Shown: in pieces, positions 1 through 6,303 of the stretch
How positions within the stretch are numbered: the stretch's first letter is position 1
How the letters are laid out: every line of letters begins with the position of its first letter
Assembly: GCA_003478935.1 (NCBI GenBank)
Contig: QUFP01000041.1
Span: 1 to 32,879 of the forward strand
Reading direction: 5' to 3'
Length of the DNA stretch: 32,879 bases
From: Firmicutes bacterium AF25-13AC
GTDB lineage: Bacteria; Bacillota; Clostridia; Lachnospirales; Lachnospiraceae
Notes under the pieces: model-generated
Told to the model about the DNA's origin: nothing
Seen by the model: the letters and a program-made list of their open reading frames with translations, nothing else
Databases searched by the model: none
Position numbers and translations under genes: made by a program

Positions 1-78
1 AGCCTGCTCTGCTCTGCTCTGCTCGCTCTGCTCTGCTCTGCTCTGCTCTGCTCTGCTCTGCTCTGCTCTGCTCTGCAG
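1..78. repeat. Pentanucleotide tandem repeat (TGCTC)n in 3' part of hsdS
   Basis: Four TGCTC units (5-24), one 4-base unit GCTC (25-28), then nine more TGCTC units (29-73) before unique sequence. In the minus-strand hsdS frame it encodes rotating Ala-Glu-Gln-Ser-Arg. Because 5 and 3 share no factor, every frame through the tract gives the same five codons and no stop, so each gain or loss of a unit only changes the frame read beyond it. That is the layout of a phase-variable simple-sequence repeat. The tract lies at the very end of the window, so its full length and the downstream tail are unknown; contigs often break in such repeats, and the 4-base unit may be a sequencing deletion. Confidence 0.9.
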
Positions 79-1267
79 GGATTATGCTTCCTGTCTCAGC
101 AAATGTCAATAATGAATCTCGATAACATTCATATTGTTTTTGGCGAGCTACAATTTCTGCGGGGAGACCGATATTTAGATCGTTGCAGATCGCATCGAAA
201 TTATCAAGAACTTTTACCAATCGCTCTTGAACTGCCAATGAAGGAACTGGTACTCTATAATTAAGTACTTTTTGAAAATCAAGTGAATCAACTGTACCAC
301 CCTGTTTTTTGGTTTTAGCAAGTATATCTTTGCCTTTTCCCTGAATCAAGTGAAACGCATAACGTGGAAGAATACCCTCATCAACTACAAGCATTTTTAT
401 ATCTTGGTTTATGGTCGTTTCAAAGGGAACATATGCTACTGGAAATGTATGTTTCAAAATTCCTGATCTTGTAACAACTGCAATACTATTTCTAGGATAA
501 ACAGTCATCGAAATCTCTCTAATTGCTTTTTCCGTAATGTGATCTTCAGTATCTAATAAAGTAGAACTTTTCATATCTTTAGACGAAATCCAAGGAATTG
601 TTCCTCCTTCCCAATAGCTATTTTCTGCCATTGAAGGTGTTTTTCCACCAGACCATTTGCCTAATTGTCCAAGTGTCTTCCAAGCAAATTCACTATTCTC
701 GCTATCTCTAGTATCAAAAGACAACAGCTTGTTCCGATAAAACTCATATTGCTTTTTCCGAGCTGTAAGCTCGGCTGTAAGCTCGGCTGTAAGTAACGTG
801 AAAGAGTCCAGCACGCGGACTATTTCACGTTGTACCTCCAGAGGAGGTACAGGAATTTTTAGCTGCGCTATCGAATCTCTTGATATTCGTGGAATACTTG
901 CTTTACGAACTCTCGATTTAATCTTAGGTTGAAGTCTTAAAAGAACATGGTATAAATATTTACTAGAAATATCATCGCCACAAACCAAAGGATAACAATC
1001 ATCAGCCGCCCAGAAATCAACTGAACTAAATCCTATTTCTCCAGCAGCACCTGCACCAATCATATATACAGTATCAGCTGGATAATTACAATTTGTATGA
1101 TATCCCAGAGGTGTCAAGCTATTCTGAAAAACAGGATATTTTCCATCAATTACTAGCTGTTCTCTAACCAATCTCTTACCGCGCTCAATTGATATTGCAT
1201 TTCCAAGCTTTTTATACTCTATGCCATTCGGACATAACTTTTGTAGTAATTCTTCTAACTTACTCAT
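1..1267 (-). CDS. hsdS: Type I restriction-modification specificity subunit HsdS (3' end cut by window edge)
   Basis: This is the DNA-recognition subunit of a type I restriction enzyme; with HsdM it sets the methylated sequence. The ATG directly follows the stop of the preceding gene (GGATAAATG), with GAGGG as ribosome-binding site. About 397 codons precede the terminal repeat, the usual full HsdS length. Two target-recognition domains (about residues 1-150 and 190-350) are each followed by a conserved helical segment: 'PPLEVQREIVRVLD' then 'RKKQYEFYRNKLLSF', and 'PSLAVQERLVKVLDNF' then 'RQKQYECYRDSLLTF'. The first spacer contains tandem TAEL (residues 159-169). The frame then enters the pentanucleotide tract and stays open to base 1. 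Family assignment is firm; the recognition sequence cannot be predicted. hsdR may lie beyond the left edge. Confidence 0.93.
   Translation of the reverse strand, partial: MSKLEELLQKLCPNGIEYKKLGNAISIERGKRLVREQLVIDGKYPVFQNSLTPLGYHTNCNYPADTVYMIGAGAAGEIGFSSVDFWAADDCYPLVCGDDISSKYLYHVLLRLQPKIKSRVRKASIPRISRDSIAQLKIPVPPLEVQREIVRVLDSFTLLTAELTAELTARKKQYEFYRNKLLSFDTRDSENSEFAWKTLGQLGKWSGGKTPSMAENSYWEGGTIPWISSKDMKSSTLLDTEDHITEKAIREISMTVYPRNSIAVVTRSGILKHTFPVAYVPFETTINQDIKMLVVDEGILPRYAFHLIQGKGKDILAKTKKQGGTVDSLDFQKVLNYRVPVPSLAVQERLVKVLDNFDAICNDLNIGLPAEIVARQKQYECYRDSLLTFAETGSIIPAEQSRAEQSRAEQSRAERAEQSRAG
762..793 (-). repeat. 12-bp TAEL-type repeat in the HsdS central conserved region
   Basis: The unit GCTGTAAGCTCG occurs at 762-773 and 774-785, with a partial third copy at 786-793. 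On the coding strand it reads Thr-Ala-Glu-Leu twice, then Thr-Ala. It sits exactly between the two half-subunits. In the EcoR124I family, two versus three TAEL copies change the spacing between the two half-sites of the recognition sequence, so copy number here should act the same way. Confidence 0.88.
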
Positions 1268-1840
1268 TTATCCCTCTTTTCTTTCCTGATTTAATCTGCT
1301 TATTTCATCATATAACCTATATTCTACCTCATCGTTATTAAGCTCCATTATATTATAATCAAAATGAAATTTATTTTGATTTTCCTTGTAGTATATTTCT
1401 GCCACATTACAAATTAAGGTACAAATTCTTTGCACATTCATTCTATATTCACAAAAAGATTCATCCTCTTGGATTTTATAACTATCTCCATAAAAATCAA
1501 ACTCATTTGATTTTTGCGTTATTAAAATAAAATGAGTTATATCAATTTTATTTTCTTCATGAAATCCTTCTATGCTTGGATTTCCTGCATGTAATAATGC
1601 GCATCTTAATTTATAAATCAAATTCCCATCGGGACATGGTAGTTTTTCATTACTCGAACACTTTTCGTAGTCTCCTATATATTTATCATACCACATTCTG
1701 TATCGTCTTCCATCCTTTTTTTCATCAGGATATTCAGCTTTTCCACAAATATCTGGTAAAGTAAGCGCTGCACTTAATGCCACAAAATACAACTCCTTTT
1801 CCAATGCTTTTCGTATATCCTTAACAAGTAAATTTACCAT
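1268..1840 (-). CDS. Small protein with HEPN-like Rx4H motif, embedded in the hsdM-hsdS operon
   Basis: A 190-residue protein with no signal peptide or membrane segment, rich in charged residues and predicted to be mostly helical. The conspicuous motif is 'KLRCALLHAGNP' (about residues 77-88), an Arg79-x4-His84 arrangement as in HEPN-domain RNases and their relatives. The N-terminal part 'LVKDIRKALEKELYFVAL...TLPDICGKAEYP' resembles stand-alone uncharacterised proteins that share this motif. The gene abuts hsdM upstream and hsdS downstream (stop-start TAAATG at both ends), so it is surely co-translated. It is visibly more A+T-rich than hsdM. By analogy with PrrC, a HEPN anticodon nuclease guarded by a type I enzyme, it may be an RM-linked effector. 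That is inference; nuclease activity is not shown. Confidence 0.6.
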   Translation of the reverse strand: MVNLLVKDIRKALEKELYFVALSAALTLPDICGKAEYPDEKKDGRRYRMWYDKYIGDYEKCSSNEKLPCPDGNLIYKLRCALLHAGNPSIEGFHEENKIDITHFILITQKSNEFDFYGDSYKIQEDESFCEYRMNVQRICTLICNVAEIYYKENQNKFHFDYNIMELNNDEVEYRLYDEISRLNQERKEG

Positions 1841-3403
1841 TTATCCCTCAATTTCTGCAATGATCTTATCAATCTCATCACGTAGTACCTGTTCGCGAGC
1901 AACAATTTCCTTAATCTCTGCATTCAGCTTCACAATATCAATTTTCTCTCTGGTATCTTCTGCTTCTACATAGGTAGACACTGACAGATTATAATCATTA
2001 CCAGATACTTCCTCATAGCTTGCCAAATGTGAAAAATGCTTTACTTCTTCACGTTTGGCGAACACATCCACAATACGGTCAATATTTTCTGGTGTCAGCT
2101 TATTATTGTTGGTAACCTTCACACACTCACTTGTGGCATCAATAAACAGTGTTTTGTTATCTGCTTTGTTCTTTTTCATTACCATGATACAGGTTGCAAT
2201 CGAAGTACCAAAGAACAGATTGCTTGGTAACTGAATAATACAATCAACATAGTTGTTATCAATTAGATACTTACGAATCTTCTGTTCTGCTCCTCCACGA
2301 TACATAATGCCAGGAAAGCATACAATTGCAGCCGTTCCATTAGACGCAAGCCATGACAAGCAATGCATAATAAATGCCAGATCTGCCTTGCTCTTTGGTG
2401 CAAGAACTCCCGCTGGTGCAAAACGAGGATCATTAATCAGCAACGGATTTTCATCTCCTGCCCATTTAATTGAATATGGTGGATTTGATACAATCAATTC
2501 AAATGGTTCATCATCCCAATGCTGAGGACTGATCAGTGTATCTTCACAAGCAATATTAAACTTGTCGAAACCTACATCATGCAAAAACATATTAATGCGG
2601 CACAGATTATAGGTTGTAATATTAATCTCCTGACCATAAAAACCATTACGAATAGCTTCTTTTCCAAGAACTTTCTCAGCTTTCAAAAGCAGCGAACCAG
2701 AACCACATGCCGGATCGTATACCTTGTTGATTTCTGTTTTTCCTACTGTACCAAGTCTTGTAAGCAGTTCTGACACATCAGCTGGAGTAAAAAATTCTCC
2801 ACCAGATTTTCCTGCATTTGAAGCATACATGGTCATAAGATACTCATATGCGTCACCAAAAGCATCGATAGAGTGATCCTTTACATCACCAAGATTCATT
2901 TCGCCTACACCATTTAGCAATTTCACGAGCTTTTCATTTCGTTTTGCTACAGTAGAACCTAATTTATTGCTGTTTACATCATAATCATCAAACAGTCCAG
3001 CAAAATCACTTTCTGATTCGCTGCCTTTCGCTGATTCCTCAATATGTCGAAATACTCTTTCCAGTGTTTCATTTAAATTTTCATCATTTGCAGCATTCGC
3101 ACGTACATTGCAAAACAACTCACTTGGCAGAATAAAAAAGCCTTTTTCCTCTACCAATCCTTCTCTTGCTTCCTCTGCATCTTCGTCTGATATTTTAGCA
3201 AAATCAAATTCGCTATTTCCAGCTTCAATCTCACCACTATTCACATAGCTGCACAAATTTTCTGAAATATAACGGTAAAACATTGTTCCAAGAACATAGT
3301 TTTTAAAATCCCATCCATCTACTGCTCCGCGCAATTCGTCAGCAATCGCCCATATTGCACGATGCAGTTCGTCACGTTCCTGTTCTTTTTTGGTATCAAC
3401 CAT
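1841..3403 (-). CDS. hsdM: Type I restriction-modification methyltransferase subunit HsdM
   Basis: This is the N6-adenine methyltransferase subunit of a type I system, 520 residues from the chosen start. SAM-binding motif I is '[13 protein letters not shown]' (residues 228-240); the catalytic motif is 'NPPY' (307-310). The N-terminal HsdM helical domain begins '[19 protein letters not shown]'; a C-terminal coiled segment ends the protein. The frame is open 30 codons further upstream, but the ATG at 3403 has a strong GGAGGA about 8 bases ahead and matches the family start, so it is preferred. A near-consensus promoter lies at 3494-3522. The stop is immediately followed by the ATG of the HEPN-like gene. 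With HsdS it makes at least an active methylase; HsdR is not visible here. Confidence 0.95.
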   Translation of the reverse strand: MVDTKKEQERDELHRAIWAIADELRGAVDGWDFKNYVLGTMFYRYISENLCSYVNSGEIEAGNSEFDFAKISDEDAEEAREGLVEEKGFFILPSELFCNVRANAANDENLNETLERVFRHIEESAKGSESESDFAGLFDDYDVNSNKLGSTVAKRNEKLVKLLNGVGEMNLGDVKDHSIDAFGDAYEYLMTMYASNAGKSGGEFFTPADVSELLTRLGTVGKTEINKVYDPACGSGSLLLKAEKVLGKEAIRNGFYGQEINITTYNLCRINMFLHDVGFDKFNIACEDTLISPQHWDDEPFELIVSNPPYSIKWAGDENPLLINDPRFAPAGVLAPKSKADLAFIMHCLSWLASNGTAAIVCFPGIMYRGGAEQKIRKYLIDNNYVDCIIQLPSNLFFGTSIATCIMVMKKNKADNKTLFIDATSECVKVTNNNKLTPENIDRIVDVFAKREEVKHFSHLASYEEVSGNDYNLSVSTYVEAEDTREKIDIVKLNAEIKEIVAREQVLRDEIDKIIAEIEG

Positions 3404-3493
3404 TCTTATTTTTCCTCCGCTTATCCTCTGGTCTTTCTCCAGAATACTTATCTTCTCTTCACCATTGCTCAGGACATGGCGACTATCATACAA

Positions 3494-3522
3494 ATTATAT
3501 CATGTCGCAATCTGCTTTTCAA
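3494..3522 (-). promoter_or_regulatory. Sigma-A promoter of the hsdM operon
   Basis: On the minus strand: -35 TTGAAA (3522-3517), a 17-base spacer, and -10 TATAAT (3499-3494). Spacing is ideal and the hexamers are near consensus. It would start transcription about 85 bases before the preferred hsdM start. Confidence 0.75.
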
Positions 3523-3531
3523 CTTCTGAAC

Positions 3532-3580
3532 AAAAATAAACAGCATAGGCTACATTTCCATAGCTTATGCCGTTTATTTT
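3532..3580. terminator. Long A/T-flanked hairpin, possible bidirectional terminator
   Basis: The arms AAATAAAC-a-GCATAG-GCTA and TAGC-TTATGC-c-GTTTATTT enclose an 8-base loop (3553-3560). A runs precede and T runs follow the stem, so U-rich tails arise in both directions. It insulates the hsdM promoter from whatever lay upstream. Confidence 0.55.
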
Positions 3581-3618
3581 TTAAGATCTTTTGCTTAATC
3601 AATCAGATCCAAATATAG

Positions 3619-3718
3619 ATTTTAATCCACACCTTCTCTTAGGAAGGTGACACAAAAAAGAAAGGGACTATTTATGGCATTAAATATTTCAATCCACATC
3701 CTCTTTGTAGAAGATGAC
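3619..3718 (-). CRISPR. Two-repeat CRISPR relic (type I-C-like repeats, one spacer)
   Basis: Two 33-base elements, 3619-3651 and 3686-3718, flank a 34-base spacer. On the minus strand both begin GTCA and end GTGGATTRAAAT, the usual ending of type I-C repeats. They match at 25 of 33 positions. Their internal stem is conserved by compensation: CACCTTC/GAAGGTG in the left copy against CATCTTC/GAGGATG in the right copy. The left copy has the weaker 3' end (GATTA for GATTG), as leader-distal repeats often do. No further repeat occurs at the expected spacing on either side and no cas gene is in the window, so this is an orphan or remnant. It could also be two isolated repeats left from different arrays. 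Confidence 0.55.
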
Positions 3719-3732
3719 TGCAAATTTTTGCC

Positions 3733-3883
3733 TTATCTCATCATTCCGCTATTGCTGACATACTCCTCATTCAACTGGCGAAGCTCCTTCTCCCAGTTTA
3801 TATAAGGCTCATAATAATCAATATACTCTTAATCTCCATTGTCAATTACATACTGCTGTCTGATATATACCTTTATCCGCTTT
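3733..3883 (-). pseudogene. Decayed 3' end of an unidentified gene
   Basis: A protein-like stretch, 'EYIDYYEPYINWEKEL' continuing to 'SNSGMMR' and a stop, spans about 31 codons. The same frame upstream gives 'KVYIRQQYVIDNGD' but is split from it by a TAA. It has no start of its own and no recognised family. The acidic, amphipathic composition looks like former coding sequence rather than chance. It abuts the CRISPR relic. Confidence 0.3.
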
Positions 3884-3900
3884 TAAAAGGCAAGACCTCT

Positions 3901-4449
3901 TTACAGCACCCCCTGGCACTTCCAAAGCATAATCAAAAAGCGAATGGACGCTATTAATTGGAAAATAGCCACTACAATAAGTGCCAATGATCCAATTGCT
4001 GCGACGATAAATCCTAATATCGGAATAATTGAAAATACGAGCATCACAACACTGATCGCCAATGAAATAACCATACAAGTTACATACCAGTTGCATACGC
4101 TGTGGCAATAATCTGCTACCTCATAAGATACTATACTTACACATTCCTCTGTTGCTGTGCAAATGTAGTAGGTTGCACCCAATGTTGCAAGGCCATGGAG
4201 AATTGATATCGCTGTTCCCCATAATCCATCTCCACCGGCGAAGAGCCCAAGCACAATTCCAGCAATTGTAAACCAAAATGCATTGTTATAATTTTCACTT
4301 TGTTTTCTCAGATTTACAATCGCAATCAATTCCATGATTCCGCCAACAAGAGCTGCGATTACTCCCAGAATTGGAATTACTGCAAATAATGCCACAATGT
4401 TTCCCCAGAACATTAATCCCAGTCCTGACTTTACCTTTTGTCTATCCAT
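3901..4449 (-). CDS. Predicted four-helix membrane protein of unknown function
   Basis: A 182-residue protein beginning 'MDRQKVKSGLGLMFWGNIVA'. It has hydrophobic segments near residues 12-45, 57-75, 80-100 and 120-175, glycine- and isoleucine-rich, with no recognised enzymatic motif. The second half contains a short cysteine-bearing stretch ('YYICTATEECVSIVSYEVADYCHSVC', given here only as an outline of its composition). A good GGAGGA precedes the ATG. It starts 51 bases after the stop of the MurE-like gene on the same strand, so co-transcription is likely. No function is assigned. Confidence 0.8.
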   Translation of the reverse strand: MDRQKVKSGLGLMFWGNIVALFAVIPILGVIAALVGGIMELIAIVNLRKQSENYNNAFWFTIAGIVLGLFAGGDGLWGTAISILHGLATLGATYYICTATEECVSIVSYEVADYCHSVCNWYVTCMVISLAISVVMLVFSIIPILGFIVAAIGSLALIVVAIFQLIASIRFLIMLWKCQGVL

Positions 4450-4500
4450 TCTTCTTCCTCCTCAAGTGTTTTGTAGCCATTCTGCTAATTACTGCTTTTT

Positions 4501-6094
4501 TCACCCCTGCGGATAATACTCCTTACAGCACTGTGCCGCAAATTGAATATCACTGTGCGGTGTCTTAACTCCATTCTCCTCCTGGTAACTCTCATGTCCC
4601 AGTCCAAGAATGGTAATCATATCGCCCTCCTGTGCATGTTCAATCGCATAACGAATTGCTTCCTTGCGGTTCGGAATGACCAAATACGAAACAGGTTCTG
4701 CTTTTTCTTTCTGTGCCTTGTCGATTCCAATTTTGATATCAGCAAAAATCTGATCAAATGTCTCATAGCGGTTGTGACCGGCAGTGACAATACTCAAATC
4801 GGCTAACAGTGCACTCGCCTCTCCCATCTCGTAGCGGCGATACTTGGAACGGTTTCCGTCAGCACCAAATACGCAGACAATACGCTTTGGATGATATTCA
4901 CGAAGTGCTTCAAGATGATTTCTTGTGCTGTAACCATTATGGGCAAAATCGACACAGACTGCAAAATGACCATTATTGAACACAATATCAAAACGTCCGC
5001 GAATCCTTAAATGAGTTAATCCTTTATTGATGATATCAGTTGAAATTCCCATATCATGTGCAATGGCAACTGCTGCTGCCGCATTGTACATATTGAAATC
5101 GCCCGGCAGGTTGACCCGAATGTCTGCATCCAACGCACCACTCATCGTAAACTCGATTCCTGGAGCCTCAAGCACACCATTTTGGCTCTTCTTTAAATTG
5201 CCAATGCGATAATCGGCCTTTTCGCCTTCTCCATAATAGAATACCTGCTTTGTGCGACCATCAGAACCATCGCTTAAGGTACATACTTCATAAAAGCATC
5301 CAGATGACGATCATCACAGTTTACATAAGCACGGCGGCTCTGGTTTAACAACATCGCCTTGCAATATAGATATTCCTCGAAATCCTTGTGCTCATTCGGT
5401 CCAATGTGATCACCTGTCTCAATGTTTGTCCATACTGCGTAAGCAAAGTCTACTGTTGCCACGCGTTTTTGCTTCATACCTTGTGATGAAACCTCTAAAA
5501 CAACATGCGTGCAGCCAGCCTTTACCATCATTGCCAGATACATTTGAAGCTCCATTGGATCCGGAGTCGTATTATTTAATTCATAGCAGTCATACCCTGG
5601 CGTTTCGTTACAAGGTGCGCAGCTATATTTGTCAGATCCCCATACAGCATGATCGCATCCTGCAGGCATTATGGCACCGTTTGTACCTATTGTTCCAGTA
5701 AGATAACCAGCTGCACGCAAAATATCAGCCATCATATGAGTGCATGTTGTCTTGCCCTTTGATCCTGTAATTCCGATACAAACCACCTTTCAGATGGATA
5801 TCCATAAAAGGCTGCTGCAAGTGCTGCAACTATATCTCTTGTAGATGCGACCTGCACAACTGCTGTTTTACAATCAGCATCAAGTTCAACTGGCTTTTCA
5901 ACAACAAGAAGTGCTGCTTTCTTTGCCAGTTCCCCTGCCATTGTATGTGTGTCAAAACGTGCGCCTGAGATACAGATAAAAGCATCTCCTTTTTGAAGCA
6001 TACGGTTATCATGACAGATACCTGTTATTTCTTCTGAAAGATCTCCTTGCAATACTGTATAATCAATGCGCTGCAGTAATTCACTGATTTTCAT
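4501..6094 (-). CDS. MurE-like Mur ligase, split by two single-base frameshifts
   Basis: An ATP-dependent Mur ligase related to UDP-MurNAc-tripeptide synthetase, which adds the third stem-peptide residue in the cytoplasm. Three consecutive frames carry its parts. They are the N-terminal UDP-binding domain (from 'MKISELLQRIDYTVL'), the central ATPase domain ('GITGSKGKTT', 'NTTPDPMEL', 'VLEVSSQGM', 'DHIGPNEHKDFEEYL') and the C-terminal domain ('VDFAHNGYSTRNHLEAL', 'FGADGNRSKYRRYEMGE'). One added base near 5786 (GAAAGGTGG) and one near 5279 (GTACCTTAAG) restore a 531-codon frame. The DNPR-type specificity motif reads 'AGHNR', and about 20 extra residues containing 'CAPC' precede 'NTTPD'. This may be a paralogue rather than housekeeping MurE. 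The start at 6094 fits the promoter at 6122-6149; the site is weak (AGAGG). Confidence 0.8.
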
Positions 6095-6121
6095 AATCTT
6101 TACTCTAAGCCTCTCATATCC

Positions 6122-6149
6122 TCTATATTGTCTGTCAGCAACAATCCAA
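6122..6149 (-). promoter_or_regulatory. Promoter of the MurE-like gene
   Basis: Minus strand: TTGGAT (6149-6144), a 16-base spacer, TATAGA (6127-6122). Predicted transcription starts about 20 bases before the ATG at 6094, which rules out the longer open frame beginning at 6166. Confidence 0.45.
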
Positions 6150-6208
6150 ATCTGTGTTTCTTTCATATAAGTTTGAATAAATACTGACTTTTTTAATTAG
6201 TATTAGAA

Positions 6209-6241
6209 AAGAGGCATCTTCTTTTTTAGAAGATACCTCTT
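6209..6241 (-). terminator. clpB terminator
   Basis: The arms AAGAGG-c-ATCTTCT and AGAAGAT-a-CCTCTT enclose a short T-rich loop. On the minus strand the hairpin is followed by TTTTCTAAT. It lies about 60 bases past the clpB stop and before the promoter of the MurE-like gene. Confidence 0.8.
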
Positions 6242-6303
6242 AAACTATACTATCAATCAATAAAAATTGCAAGTGATATTCATGAACTGTAACAAAGACC
6301 CTT

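Noticed and set aside
1..78. The left-edge repeat as a CRISPR or adapter sequence
   Set aside because: The unit is 5 bases without spacers, and it continues the hsdS frame smoothly from coding sequence.
1..3530. A restriction subunit gene (hsdR) within the window
   Set aside because: No helicase/nuclease frame is present; upstream of hsdM are only a promoter, hairpin and relics. It would have to lie left of base 1 or elsewhere.
3842..4108. An 88-codon open frame on the minus strand overlapping the four-helix membrane protein
   Set aside because: No ribosome-binding site, different frame from a clearly membrane-like gene, and composition without any family character.
5274..5800. Programmed frameshifting in the MurE-like gene
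   Set aside because: No slippery heptamer plus structure was found, two separate breaks occur, and similar single-base losses appear in unrelated genes of the window.
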